A stretch of 64,000 nt of DNA from Ignavibacteria bacterium (GTDB lineage Bacteria > Bacteroidota > Ignavibacteria > UBA10030). The notes beneath the pieces are model-generated. The model saw only the letters and a list, made by a program, of their open reading frames with translations, had not been told where the DNA came from and searched no databases. Positions within the stretch are counted from its first letter, which is position 1. Each line of letters starts with the position of its first letter. Of the stretch, positions 45,517 to 55,982 are shown one piece after another. The stretch is from positions 1 through 64,000 of the forward strand of contig VGVZ01000002.1 in assembly GCA_016873805.1 (NCBI GenBank), given 5' to 3'. A program made the translations under genes and the position numbers.

Positions 45517-48500
45517 ATGATCAAACCGTCACATCGTGGTTCGACGCTCGTCCGGTTGTTCATCCTCCTCTTCGCGACTCTCCTTCTTATGCAGGGCGTA
45601 TCGTTTGCACAGGGAGTCACGACCGCGGGAATGACCGGACTTGTCACCTCCGACAAGGGAGAACCCCTCGCCGGAGCCAACATCATTGTGACTCATGAAC
45701 CAAGCGGCACGCGTTACGGGACGGCGACCCGCGTGAACGGGCAGTTTAACCTTCCGAATATGCGGATTGGCGGACCGTACACCGTCGCCGTGTCGTATGT
45801 CGGCTACAAGAAAGAAAGCAAAACGGAAATCTTCCTTGCGCTGGGCCAGGATTCGCGGATCGATTTCGAGCTCGTTGAGGAGGCGATTCCCGGCAGGGAA
45901 GTTGTCGTCACAGCAGAAGTGGATGAGGTCATGAACAGCGGTCGAACGGGCGCTGCGACATTCCTCACCCCAACGCAGGTGTCTCAGCTTCCCTCAGTGA
46001 AACGAAGCACGAGAGATCTTGCCCGCCTTGACCCCCGGAGCGACGGAAATTTCAGCTTCGGCGGGAAGAACTGGCTCTACAACAATATCTCTCTGGATGG
46101 TTCGTACTTCAACAATCCATTCGGACTTGACGATCCCGCACCCGGCGGCCAGACCAACGCCGAGCCCGTGCCGTACGATGCCGTCGAGCAGGTGCAGATT
46201 TCGATTGCGCCCTTCGATGTGCGCGAAGGAGGTTTCACCGGCGCAGGTATTAACACCGTGACGAAGAGCGGGACGAATCAATTCCGTGCTTCTGTCTATA
46301 GCTTCACACGAAACGAGAGTCTTGTCGGCAACACCGTAAGCGGCTCAAAGGTCATCGCCAATCCCGATCTCGCGTTTAACCAGTCGGGATTCACCGTGAG
46401 CGGCCCGATCATACCAAACAAGCTCTTCTTCTTTGTGAACGGCGAGCTTGAGAGAAGGGATGATCCGGGGACAAACTTCGTCGCCAATCGTGGAACGTCC
46501 GGGTTCGGCATCTCGCGCGTCCGGGCCTCGACGATGGATTCGATCCGGAATATCATGAGGACGGTCTACGGATACGATACCGGACCGTACGAAGGCTACA
46601 TCCACGAAACGAACAACGAGAAGCTTCTTATCAAGCTCGACTGGAACATCACCGAGGACCACAACCTGACATTCCGGTACAACTTTCTTGATGCCCGTCG
46701 GGATCTTCCGCCGCATCCTTTCGTGCTTAGTTTCGGTGGCACGGGTCGCGGCCCGAACGAGAACACTCTCCCGTTCAAGAATTCGGGGTACCGGATTAAC
46801 AACGAACTGCATTCGTTCGCCCTCGAGGTCAATAGCCGGTTTGAACGTTTCGCCAACCGCTTCTTCGCGAGCTACAACCGGTTCCGCGACTTCCGTGAGC
46901 CGTTCAGCGTCGACTTCCCGACCATCGAAATCGGTCAGGATGGCGTGACGTACACGACGGTCGGCCACGAACCGTTCTCCATCCACAACATCCTGGATCA
47001 GGATGTCTGGCAGTTCACGAACAATCTGAGTTACTTCACCGGCAAGCATGTTGTGACTCTCGGTGCCACGTTCGAGTACTTCTCATTCTTCAACTCGTTC
47101 AACATTTTCCGGCACGGACTCTTCATGCTCCCTGATTTCCTCGATTTTCTGGGTGGCACAACGTTTTCATCGCTCTCCAGCTTCTTTGCCCGCACCAATC
47201 CATCGAGCCCAAATTTCTACAACTTCCGGAATGTGATCGGCAAGGGGCCCTACAAGGGAGAGAATATCGAAGTAGGTCAGCTCTCCCTCTACGTTCAGGA
47301 CGAATACCTCGTCTCTTCAAAATTCAACCTCACCTACGGTCTTCGTGTCGACATGCCGATGTACTTCACCGAGCCGGTTGACAACCCCTTCTCGCTATCG
47401 TTGACAGCCCTCGATGAAAACGGCAAACCGGAGAAAGTGGATCAGAGCAAACTGGCGGGAACCCAGCTTCTCTTCTCCCCGCGAGTCGGCTTCAACTATG
47501 ACCTCTCCGAGGATCGTTCCACACAGATTCGGGGTGGTACCGGTATCTTCACGGGCCGTATTCCGTTTGTCTGGTTCGGGAACGTGATCTCCAATCCAGG
47601 TGCCAATCCAAAAGTCTGGGGTCCCTCCAACACCGGCGTACCTCAGGTGAAGACCTCCGACGATGCTGTCTTGCAGCAGTCGTTCGATCTCAACGCGATG
47701 GTAGACGATTTCAAGTGGCCGCAGGTCTGGACGACGAACTTTGCGGTCGATCACAAGCTTCCGTGGGACTTGCTTGGAACATTTGAGGCGGTATACAGCA
47801 AAGACATCAACGCGATCTTTGTGCGCAATGCCGATCTCAAAGCCCCGGTCCGAACACTTCCCGATGGCCGGCCGTACTACGGCGGATCGGGAAGTAACGA
47901 ACTGAATCCTGACGGCGGCGCCGGTATCTATGTGATCGATAACTCGAGCGAAGGATACAACTACAGCTTTACCGCTCAACTGAGAAAGAACTTCGATTTC
48001 GGTCTGAACGCTTCGGTTGCCTACACGTTCCTCGAGGCGAAGAGCCAGCTGAAGTCGACCGAGATCGCCAGCGTCCTCTGGGTCGAAAATCCGGTCAAAG
48101 GAAATCCCAACAAACCGGAATTGAGCAACTCCGAGTTCGGAAACCGTCATCGGATCACCGGCGGGGCGACGTATCGACACCGATGGTCCGAATACCTCGC
48201 CACAAGCATCGGTCTCTTCATTGAAGTGGCGGAGGGGAATCGGTTCGTGGGAGCAGGCGGGAATCGGTACTCGTTTGTCTATGCCGGTGACGTCAACGGA
48301 GACGGTGGATCAGGGAACGACCTCATCTATATTCCGCGGAATCGGAATGAAATCAAATTCGATTCCTATACGGACGCCAGCGGTCGGCTCGTCTCCGCCG
48401 ACGAGCAATGGAACAAGTTCAACGCGTTCATCGAGCAGGATGACTATCTGAAATCCCACCGCGGTCAGATCGCCGACCGATTCGGCGCGCTCAATCCATG

Positions 48501-48798
48501 GTTCAGCAACATGGACCTGCGGATTCTTCAGGACGTCAATTTTGATCTCGGCGGACGGCCCCAAACCTTCCAGTTCAGCCTTGACATCCTCAACGTCGCG
48601 AATCTCCTGAATTCCGATTGGGGAGTGCGAAAAGTCGCCAACGCCGCGGCAACCTCTCCGCTGGAACTCGCCCGATTCGACGCCGGCGGTGCTCCTGTGT
48701 TCTACTATAAGGGGACCGCAGCAAAGACCTTCGTTGACGATCCGGGTCTGAATTCCCGATGGCAAATGCAGCTTGGCGTTCGATACATCTTCAACTGA
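45517..48798 (+). CDS. Oar-like TonB-dependent receptor
   Basis: 1093 residues from the ATG at 45517, behind AAAGGAGAGG; reading upstream to 45289 adds an unlikely leader. Signal peptide (LFATLLLMQGVSFAQ), a carboxypeptidase-regulatory-like domain (about 35-115, with GEPLAGANIIVTHEPSG), a plug domain (about 120-260, with LPSVKRSTRDLARLDPR) and a long barrel ending in LGVRYIFN. Resembles Oar proteins, which import or sense large ligands. A terminator hairpin follows directly. Confidence 0.92.
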   Translation: MIKPSHRGSTLVRLFILLFATLLLMQGVSFAQGVTTAGMTGLVTSDKGEPLAGANIIVTHEPSGTRYGTATRVNGQFNLPNMRIGGPYTVAVSYVGYKKESKTEIFLALGQDSRIDFELVEEAIPGREVVVTAEVDEVMNSGRTGAATFLTPTQVSQLPSVKRSTRDLARLDPRSDGNFSFGGKNWLYNNISLDGSYFNNPFGLDDPAPGGQTNAEPVPYDAVEQVQISIAPFDVREGGFTGAGINTVTKSGTNQFRASVYSFTRNESLVGNTVSGSKVIANPDLAFNQSGFTVSGPIIPNKLFFFVNGELERRDDPGTNFVANRGTSGFGISRVRASTMDSIRNIMRTVYGYDTGPYEGYIHETNNEKLLIKLDWNITEDHNLTFRYNFLDARRDLPPHPFVLSFGGTGRGPNENTLPFKNSGYRINNELHSFALEVNSRFERFANRFFASYNRFRDFREPFSVDFPTIEIGQDGVTYTTVGHEPFSIHNILDQDVWQFTNNLSYFTGKHVVTLGATFEYFSFFNSFNIFRHGLFMLPDFLDFLGGTTFSSLSSFFARTNPSSPNFYNFRNVIGKGPYKGENIEVGQLSLYVQDEYLVSSKFNLTYGLRVDMPMYFTEPVDNPFSLSLTALDENGKPEKVDQSKLAGTQLLFSPRVGFNYDLSEDRSTQIRGGTGIFTGRIPFVWFGNVISNPGANPKVWGPSNTGVPQVKTSDDAVLQQSFDLNAMVDDFKWPQVWTTNFAVDHKLPWDLLGTFEAVYSKDINAIFVRNADLKAPVRTLPDGRPYYGGSGSNELNPDGGAGIYVIDNSSEGYNYSFTAQLRKNFDFGLNASVAYTFLEAKSQLKSTEIASVLWVENPVKGNPNKPELSNSEFGNRHRITGGATYRHRWSEYLATSIGLFIEVAEGNRFVGAGGNRYSFVYAGDVNGDGGSGNDLIYIPRNRNEIKFDSYTDASGRLVSADEQWNKFNAFIEQDDYLKSHRGQIADRFGALNPWFSNMDLRILQDVNFDLGGRPQTFQFSLDILNVANLLNSDWGVRKVANAAATSPLELARFDAGGAPVFYYKGTAAKTFVDDPGLNSRWQMQLGVRYIFN

Positions 48799-48814
48799 TT
48801 CATTCTCGTCATTT

Positions 48815-48850
48815 CCCGCCGCTCGCTGCATGAGCGGCGGGGATTCTTTT
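48815..48850 (+). terminator. Rho-independent terminator after the receptor gene
   Basis: Perfect 10-base stem CCCGCCGCTC/GAGCGGCGGG (48815-48824 and 48832-48841), 7-base loop, followed by GATTCTTTT. It is 17 bases after the receptor stop. Confidence 0.75.
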
Positions 48851-48874
48851 CGGCATCGTACGGGACGCGAACCA

Positions 48875-49486
48875 ATGGGACCGTTCCAGCTTTCACTCTC
48901 AAGCAAGGCAGAGATTGTCGATTTGCCGACCCTTGACGAGCGCTCCCGAACTGACCTCTTGCGGGACGTTGCGTTTGATTCCGCCCGACATCAGTTGTAT
49001 CGCCTCTTCGTCACCCCGGTTTTCCTCCATGTCAAGAAATCCACGAGGTTCGCGAAGAAGAAGTCATATTCGAGAGTCGATCGAGCGTTGATCCAAGTTC
49101 GCACCCGCACGCCGGGAATCGAAATCGTCGGTATTTATCCCGTGACTCGACTTCGCGACGGTCAGGAAAGCATGGATTTCGAGGGGGAATCCATTCTGGA
49201 GCTTTCGTTTCCAAATTTCGCGCGTCTCAGAATCATGGCGAAACTGAAGGATAAGCTCAGGAAGAATACCCACCTGGTTGTTGCATCAAGAATGGCGAAT
49301 CTCGCCCAATGGGTCTTCTTCAAGAACTACGTTCGAAACAACACCGAATACAAGTTGCAGATCCTCTGTGTGGTCCCGAGAGATCTTCCGCGGCAGCTGC
49401 GCTTTGTTTTGTGTGATGCAACTTTTTCCCGCTCGGGGAGGGCAATCGAATCCTTCATTGATCGAAAAGTGATGATTCCCCAATAG
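48875..49486 (+). CDS. Hypothetical protein
   Basis: 203 residues from the ATG at 48875 (MGPFQLSLS). The earlier ATG at 48830 lies in the terminator loop and is rejected. No signal or membrane segment. Basic and beta-rich (QLYRLFVTPVFLHV, RTPGIEIVGIYPVTRL, LELSFPNFARLRI). The size and the RVDRALIQVRTRTPGIEIVG stretch in spirit suggest a PilZ-like barrel but I see no RxxxR...DxSxxG motif. Unknown function. Confidence 0.6.
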   Translation: MGPFQLSLSSKAEIVDLPTLDERSRTDLLRDVAFDSARHQLYRLFVTPVFLHVKKSTRFAKKKSYSRVDRALIQVRTRTPGIEIVGIYPVTRLRDGQESMDFEGESILELSFPNFARLRIMAKLKDKLRKNTHLVVASRMANLAQWVFFKNYVRNNTEYKLQILCVVPRDLPRQLRFVLCDATFSRSGRAIESFIDRKVMIPQ

Positions 49487-49515
49487 ACTTTCCGCCCACC
49501 GGATGGAGAAAATGC

Positions 49516-50148
49516 ATGAATGTGTTGATCATCGGCGCCACAGGGGGAACGGGCCGACAACTCGTCTCCCAAGCGCTTGAGCGTGGCTACCGAGTGACTG
49601 CGTTTGTCCGAAATCCGCACAAACTCACCTTACGGCATGAACGATTGTCTATTGCACAGGGCAATGTGCTCGACTATCGCACCGTCGAGGCTGCGGTGCA
49701 AGGCGTGGATGCCGTTATCTCCGCATTGGGGCACAAGCGATGGTTTCTTCCCAGCACAATTCTCTCGGAGGGAACACGGAACATCCTGACTGCCATGGAG
49801 CGGCACGGGGTGAGGCGCTTGATCTGCGAGACTTCGCTGGGGATCGGTGACAGCAGAGGACGACTGGGGGTGTACTACACTTTCTTCGTGATCCCTTTCA
49901 TGACTTACTTCTATTTCCGTGACAAGGAACGCCAGGAGGAAATCATCTCGTTGAGTCCGCTTGATTACACCATCGTGCGACCCGGCCAATTGACAAACGG
50001 GAGGAAACGAGGAACATACCGTTACGGGGCAAATCTCGGAAGCTATTTCTTGACACGGACAATTTCACGCTCAGACGTTGCCGACTTCATGTTGAATCAA
50101 CTTTCAACTGACAAACACCTGCGCAAGGCCGTTGTTATCGTCTCTTGA
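49516..50148 (+). CDS. NAD(P)-binding SDR/NmrA-like protein
   Basis: 210 residues with an N-terminal Rossmann motif IIGATGGTGRQ (GxxGxxG at 7-13), AFVRNPHKL, and IVRPGQLTNG, the pattern of atypical SDR (NmrA/SDR_a5) proteins. Probably a flavin- or quinone-type reductase or a redox sensor. Confidence 0.88.
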   Translation: MNVLIIGATGGTGRQLVSQALERGYRVTAFVRNPHKLTLRHERLSIAQGNVLDYRTVEAAVQGVDAVISALGHKRWFLPSTILSEGTRNILTAMERHGVRRLICETSLGIGDSRGRLGVYYTFFVIPFMTYFYFRDKERQEEIISLSPLDYTIVRPGQLTNGRKRGTYRYGANLGSYFLTRTISRSDVADFMLNQLSTDKHLRKAVVIVS

Positions 50149-50242
50149 CGAGGGACGGTTTGTCCGGCATGATACTGCAATTGTCCTCTAGAATTGTTAG
50201 AATGTGTGTGTCACTATCCACAACGGGAGGAGGGAATGATCG

Positions 50243-50632
50243 ATGGAACTATCAAAGAATATGGTTGGGTGGTTTGAGATTCCGGTCTCGGATATGACCC
50301 GTGCCCTCGGGTTCTACGAGAAAGTCTTTGATGTCAAACTCGTGCGGAGCCAGATGGGATCGTTGGAGATGGCATGGTTTCCGTGGAACGAAAAAGCGGT
50401 CGGCGCTCCGGGATCGCTTGTCTGCAACGCAGATCATTACAAACCCTCGTCAAACGGCGTGGTGATCTACTTCACCTCCCAAACCGGCAACCTGAGCGAC
50501 CAGCTCCAGCGGGTCGAGAATGCTGGCGGAAAGATCGTTCAGCGCAAGACCAAGATTAGTGATACGCTCGGGTATATGGCGGTCTTCACCGACACCGAGG
50601 GAAACAAGATCGCGATTCACTCCAACAAGTAA
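50243..50632 (+). CDS. VOC/glyoxalase-family protein
   Basis: 129 residues with the VOC fold: MVGWFEIPVSDMTRALGFYEKVF, then GVVIYF, VENAGGKIVQ and FTDTEGNKIAIH. Typical of small single-domain VOC proteins near glyoxalase I. GGAGGAGGG precedes the start by eight bases. Substrate unknown. Confidence 0.9.
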   Translation: MELSKNMVGWFEIPVSDMTRALGFYEKVFDVKLVRSQMGSLEMAWFPWNEKAVGAPGSLVCNADHYKPSSNGVVIYFTSQTGNLSDQLQRVENAGGKIVQRKTKISDTLGYMAVFTDTEGNKIAIHSNK

Positions 50633-51081
50633 CCACATCGAATCCCTCGCCGTCTTGACCTGGAGAAGGCTCTGTCTCTCCTCCCGCTTCTCGCCTTTGA
50701 TATGGTCGATCACTGATTGTATCGCCGACGCATGCGAGAGCTTTGCCACAGGGCCTCGCTCTCGTGTTCCCGAACCTGTTTCTCGAATCTGCCGCGCCTC
50801 GATTCTCGAGCCGAATTTGATTATCTCATTCAGGTTCAGGAGTAGTCGCAGGGTGGGAACAAGAGTATAGAATGGAAGATCGGCCGGATCGTCAAGATTG
50901 TCCTCCGTCTTCCCAAACAGTCGCATTCCTTTACCGCGATAGAATACGAAACGACCGATGCGGGATTGGCACATCGCAAGCAGTCATTGTTGCGCCGGAG
51001 GGTGGAGAGAAGAAGACCAACTGCAGTCGTCTGGAGATGAGGCGATTGGAAGCTCGCCTTCTGTGTGCTCCCCCCGATTAG
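50633..51081. other. Intergenic region, possibly decayed coding sequence
   Basis: 449 bases between the convergent VOC and helicase-like genes. Open frames exist on both strands, including a minus-strand one (50974-50450) that runs antisense to the VOC gene, but none has recognisable domains. Confidence 0.35.
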
Positions 51082-53940
51082 CTACTTCCTCAGTTGTTCA
51101 AGCATCCAATCGAGGTACCATTCAAGTTTACCAAGGAAATAGAGATATCCCTTCATCCACTCCTGGGGAGCGGCGGGTTGTGATCTGCTGATGCTTTCCT
51201 GAAACATTCTCGACACGGTTGTGGCAATCCGTTGTTTCCCCTCGGCAATCACCGCTTCCACATCGCTGGCAAAGAACGCTTTCAGATTCTTGACATCCCA
51301 CCTGACTTGCGACGCGGGGGTGTTTCGAGAAAAGAATTCATGCCGCGTTGAACTTCCTCCCGACTTTTCGTAGATCAGGAGGTTCCATCGTTCCATTATT
51401 GCTCCGAACTCTCTCTCGTTCTGGCAGAGATCGAGCGGAAGAGCGGTCTTCGCCGCCTCGCTGGAGAGGCAATTCGAAAACAGAAGAGTACCGTTCCGAT
51501 ATTGGGAGAGGAGGTTAACATCGCGCAGAAGCCCGAGCACTCGGAGAACTGCGACGTAGACATGATGCTCGTCCGAGACCACTTCGGATACCGTCAAGGT
51601 GTCCCGTTTCTTCTCCATCATCTTCATCCGCAGGACGAATTCGGGATCTTCTTCCACCTCATCGCGTTTCGATTCTCCGTTACCGGTCCTGACGAGACGA
51701 AGCCCGGCTTCTAACTTGAAGAGGGGACGACGCCGATCCCAATCCAGGGCATCGAACCGCCGGGCCGCCGCTGCCGTCGCCGGCTCGGTATCCGCCAGTG
51801 CCTTAAGCAGTATGAGGAACTTGACGAACAAGCGATCCCTGTAGAAGGAGCGGAAATGACCGAGATCCGCCACGATGTAGAGATCTTCGATCACGCACGA
51901 AGCGACGGTGTTGAACAGTCGAATGATCTCGGATTCACCGCTCTTTCGGTCATCGAGGTGCCGCAATGTGTAGTCCACACCGGCCATCAGCGTATCAAAG
52001 ATGATCACTCTCTTGCGGCGGTGACGGAAGGTCGCAGGTGTCCCGACCTCGACGTTGGTAATGCCGTGAAGCCGAAGCTGTTGTTTGGTGTGGATCGTCG
52101 AGATTGCCATTGGAAGCAGTATCCCGATATCTGACGCGACAACGTTGCCCACAACCAGGAGGTGTTTCACCAGTTCAACGACCTTTTCGGTTTGGGCTTT
52201 GTTGAACGGCAGGATCTTCTCCCTGCCGATATACTGAGCGCTGGCTCCCTGCAATGAGGCCGTGTTCATGACAAAAATGCCACCGGCGGTACTGCCATTT
52301 TGATGCTGGCTGACTTTGTTATCGTAGAGTGCCGAAGAGACAAACTCTGCCAGCTTCGCCGGCCGACGATACTGGACGTTCAGAAAAATCACGAAATCGC
52401 GATGCGCTTCCGCCCAGTCGAGGAGAGGGCTAAGCTCTTCAACGCCGGCCGCGAACGAAAAGATATCTCGCTGCAGCCATTGACGAACGATCGGAGCATT
52501 CGAATAGGTCGTCGGGCCTACCTGAAACGGATCGCCTACCAGGATCATCTGTTCAGTCGCGACTGAGGAGAGGGAAACAAGGTACGGAAGTGATACCCCC
52601 TCCACATCATCAACGATCACCGTATCGAACGAAAGGGCACGCATGCGCGGATCGATGAAGATCTGGGCGATCGACGTCGCAACCAGTGCCTTCGATGCGA
52701 GAAGGCTTTCTTCATCGACATCGAGGAGTCCCTCAACGCTCTTGCGCAATTCGTCCACCCCGCCCAATTCATTGATGCGCTGAATCGTTAGCTGGTATTC
52801 TTTCCAACTGCTGGTATCAATCGGGGAGGCTGCCTCAAGCTTCATGATCGATGCGGTGACAGCGGTCAACTCCTCGCGTGCAACCTTGAGCTGATTGAGC
52901 TTTTCATTCATTTTTTTCTGCAAGACGACCGGGTCTTCCTTTCCCAACCCTTTTCGAAATATCGACTTGACTGTGCCCGATGATTTTTCGATCTGTTCCT
53001 TGAGGGCCGCAACCTCTCCGGTGAGCGCGTCCACTTGCTGTTGACGGGTTGCGTCAATCTCACGAAGCTCCTTGACCTTCTGGAAGTGTTCCCAGTTGAG
53101 GAGTTGAGTAATGCGAAATGAGAGATACTTCTCCATCAGCAAGATTTCTTCCGGCTCGCTCTTCTTCCGGAATTCCCTCTCCGCAAACACAGCATGCTCG
53201 AGCGAAACGCTTTGCACCCGCTCGGCAAACATCGGAGTCGGCAGTCCGACGCGACAGGAGACCCGCTGGAGGTCAATCGAATATTTCTTCCCCATCTCAA
53301 TCGCACGGACGAGTCCTTCGTCAACTTTTTCATTGCGTTCCGAAAGGTACAGCACGCGTTTGCCGTCGCGCAGGAGCGCGAGTATGGTGAGCGCAATCAG
53401 TTCGGTCTTCCCTGTCTGAACAGGACCCCAGACAAACGAGACGCGATTCTTGAAGATTGTCTTGAGATGAGGAAGCAACTCCGGGTACGCATCCGGAGGG
53501 GTGAACGGGTAACGACCTTCGGACAACGCGTTACCTGCAGATGCCGGATTCATCAAGACTTCTGAAAGAGGCGGAAGTCCTTGATCTTGCGAGAGTTTTG
53601 CAATGATAGGATTGATTGTCGATTCAAATGACCATGAGCATTTGATTTGAGGAAGGACTGGCCCCAGATCGATCTGAAACGCGATGGTGATGTATTGGTT
53701 GGGTGTCGAGATGACTTGCGCGTCAAACTCGAGGGAGTCCTCTGATCCGAGGGTACAACGAACAAACTCACTCCGCCTGATGCGGAATCCCTCGGGGACT
53801 TCAAATCGATAGTAGTAGTACCCCGCAAACTCACCGACAAGATGTCCTGAAGTCAGGACGACCTCTCGGGGAGTTGTGTTGACCTGCGAGAGTTCTTTCT
53901 GGAGAGCGTCGATCAGCGCATGAGAAGGAACATCCTTCAT
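51082..53940 (-). CDS. Large SF1 (UPF1-like) helicase/ATPase with coiled-coil insert
   Basis: 952 residues from the ATG at 53940 behind GGAG. The N-terminal ~160 residues are unknown and beta-rich. Walker A is WGPVQTGKTE (about residues 171-180), Walker B DTVIVDDVEGVSLP, motif III LVGDPFQVGP and motif IV-like VQYRRPAKLA. A coiled coil (about 275-370) sits between motifs Ia and II. The AAA_12-like second half has GILLPMA and FDTLMAG. The DEAG-type box is altered to DDVEG, so helicase activity is uncertain. The C-terminal ~250 residues are unknown. SF1 proteins with such layouts occur in RNA processing and in phage defence; none of the neighbours decides this. Confidence 0.8.
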   Translation of the reverse strand: MKDVPSHALIDALQKELSQVNTTPREVVLTSGHLVGEFAGYYYYRFEVPEGFRIRRSEFVRCTLGSEDSLEFDAQVISTPNQYITIAFQIDLGPVLPQIKCSWSFESTINPIIAKLSQDQGLPPLSEVLMNPASAGNALSEGRYPFTPPDAYPELLPHLKTIFKNRVSFVWGPVQTGKTELIALTILALLRDGKRVLYLSERNEKVDEGLVRAIEMGKKYSIDLQRVSCRVGLPTPMFAERVQSVSLEHAVFAEREFRKKSEPEEILLMEKYLSFRITQLLNWEHFQKVKELREIDATRQQQVDALTGEVAALKEQIEKSSGTVKSIFRKGLGKEDPVVLQKKMNEKLNQLKVAREELTAVTASIMKLEAASPIDTSSWKEYQLTIQRINELGGVDELRKSVEGLLDVDEESLLASKALVATSIAQIFIDPRMRALSFDTVIVDDVEGVSLPYLVSLSSVATEQMILVGDPFQVGPTTYSNAPIVRQWLQRDIFSFAAGVEELSPLLDWAEAHRDFVIFLNVQYRRPAKLAEFVSSALYDNKVSQHQNGSTAGGIFVMNTASLQGASAQYIGREKILPFNKAQTEKVVELVKHLLVVGNVVASDIGILLPMAISTIHTKQQLRLHGITNVEVGTPATFRHRRKRVIIFDTLMAGVDYTLRHLDDRKSGESEIIRLFNTVASCVIEDLYIVADLGHFRSFYRDRLFVKFLILLKALADTEPATAAAARRFDALDWDRRRPLFKLEAGLRLVRTGNGESKRDEVEEDPEFVLRMKMMEKKRDTLTVSEVVSDEHHVYVAVLRVLGLLRDVNLLSQYRNGTLLFSNCLSSEAAKTALPLDLCQNEREFGAIMERWNLLIYEKSGGSSTRHEFFSRNTPASQVRWDVKNLKAFFASDVEAVIAEGKQRIATTVSRMFQESISRSQPAAPQEWMKGYLYFLGKLEWYLDWMLEQLRK

Positions 53941-54081
53941 GTCCGCTCCGGAAATCGTTGCATGGTGTCGCACGAAAAATCTGTTGGGGAGAGAGAGCGG
54001 GAGGATCCTCTTGTATGATCAAGGTAAATCATTTGCAGAAATATTCCAATGACGGGATTCACACTCACTCATCGCAAACGC

Positions 54082-54110
54082 AAAAAAAAACGCCCCTTGG
54101 ACAGGGGCGT
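54082..54110 (-). terminator. Rho-independent terminator
   Basis: On the minus strand, ACGCCCCT-GTCC-AAGGGGCGT is followed by a run of nine T. It lies 32 bases past the stop of the gene at 54142-54315. Confidence 0.85.
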
Positions 54111-54141
54111 AATATTGCGCCTCAGATCACGATGCCGACGA

Positions 54142-54315
54142 TTACATCGTATCGGGTAATTCATCAAATGCATCTGAGAACCATTCATCGGCCACAGTGG
54201 ACGAATCGAAAAACTCGTGAAACTCCCTCCCCCCGAATTGTTTCCTCCGCAAGAGAATCACGGCCGCCGATACCGCGAGACCGAGGGCAAGACCCCAAAA
54301 AACGAATTTCTTCAT
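54142..54315 (-). CDS. Short single-helix membrane protein
   Basis: 57 residues from the ATG at 54315 with AGGGGA before it. One membrane helix (FVFWGLALGLAVSAAVILL), a short basic segment RRKQ, then an acidic tail. Supported by its own ribosome site and a strong terminator. Function unknown. Confidence 0.65.
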   Translation of the reverse strand: MKKFVFWGLALGLAVSAAVILLRRKQFGGREFHEFFDSSTVADEWFSDAFDELPDTM

Positions 54316-54400
54316 AGGTCCCCTATGAAAAAAAAGTCGAACCTTCCGTTGATGATTCCAAGTCAAGCTAGAGATTTTTCCGTTCATTTCCAAATCGCAA

Positions 54401-55815
54401 TCAATGGAGAATGACTCCGAGCAACGCAAACAGGAGTACGGCTGTGCTCCCCGTCACAAGCGCATAGGGAAGTTGCGTCTTCACGTGGTCCACGTGATCG
54501 CTGGCAGCCGACATGGAAGAGACAAGAGTCGTGTCGGAAATCGGAGACGTATGGTCTCCAAAGACGCCCCCGCTGAGAACCGCAGCCACCGCCAGAGGAA
54601 GAGAAGACTCCGTGAGCGTGGCGGTCGGGACAGCGATGGGAATCATAATCGCAAATGTTCCCCAACTCGTGCCGGTGGAGAAAGCAATAAATGATGCGGT
54701 CACAAAGAGAATGGGGGCAACGAGAGAGGGATTGAGAATCTGCTTCGCCACGTGTGCGACATATTCTCCGGTCCCAAGCACTTTCGTCGTATCTCCAATC
54801 GCAAAGGCAAAGCACATGAGAATACCGAGCGGAACCAGTCCTCCCATTCCTTTCAAAGTAAGATCGATGACCTCTTGAACCCTTAGGATGCGTTGTCCAA
54901 CCGATAGTCCCCCTGCCACAAGAATCGCAAGAGAGACCGACCAGAGAACAGCCGTCGAGCCCGAACCTGCCGTCAGATCTCCCTTACCGGTGATCAAAAG
55001 TCCGAGCGGCATCATGAGAACCATCGTTGCGATGGGAACAATGAGATTCGTAGCACGCTTGGAAACACCCTCTTTGGGCTCGATGGACGTCACCTCGACG
55101 GAGACAACAGGAACGGCGTCATCAGCAATCGTCTTGCCGGTTTCGAGAGAGCGTTCCTCGGCCTTCTTCATTGGACCGAAGTCTTTGAACGTGAACGCGA
55201 TGAACGCGACCATCGCCACCGACAGAAGTGCATAGAAGTTCAGCGGAATCGTCTGAAGAAATACGCCGATGCCGTTCTGAATCCCCTCTCGCTCAAGCAG
55301 ACCCAGAACATATGCTCCCCACGCGTTGAGCGGAATAAGTATGCAGACCGGTGCCGATGTCGTGTCACAGATATACGCCAGCTTCTCTCGGGAAATCCGA
55401 AGACGTTCAAAAATCGGCCGCGAGACAGCTCCCGTTACGAGACAGGTGATCGATGACTCGATGAAAATCGACATACCGATGACCCAGGCGAGAACCGCTG
55501 CTCCGCGTCGAGACCGGACCAGATTCCGACGATGAAGCCATTCCACAAAACCCTGAACACCACCATTGCGCTGAGTGATCGTAATCAGCGCGCCAATCAA
55601 CATCGAGAAGACTACAACCCTGGTGTTCCCTGGATCCTTGAACACATCAACGCACGCCTGCACGGCCGCGGCCAATCCCGCGACGACATTTCCGTCCGTG
55701 AGGATAACCCACCCCGCCCAGATGCCGAGGAAAAGTGAAACGAAAACCTGACGAGTCCATATCGCCAGGATGATGGCAAGCAACGGGGGAAGAACGGACA
55801 ACCAACCGTATTCCA
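54401..55815 (-). CDS. nhaC: Na+/H+ antiporter NhaC family
   Basis: 471 residues from the ATG at 55815 (MEYGWLSVLPPLLA); an upstream reading to 56038 adds an unlikely leader antisense to the Nudix gene. About eleven membrane helices with repeated family motifs FSTGTSWGTFAIMIPIAV and GGVFGDHTSPISDTT, which line the ion path in NhaC-type antiporters. Exchanges Na+ for H+ across the inner membrane. Divergent from the Nudix gene. Confidence 0.9.
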
Positions 55816-55982
55816 TACGTAGATCTCTTCTCTTTCGGACTGAGTATAGGGCATTTTGGACGGAGTTGCAAAGTGTCCCCGGATGGTCAGCTCCGGCGGC
55901 CAGGTGGGCTCCCTTGAGAAGGGGAGTGACTCCAAGATTCGTTGCAGATGAGGTCGAAACTTTGTTTATTGCCCCAGTGACG

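Noticed and set aside
48830-48874. Earlier start of the hypothetical gene at 48875
   Set aside because: The ATG lies in the loop of the receptor terminator.
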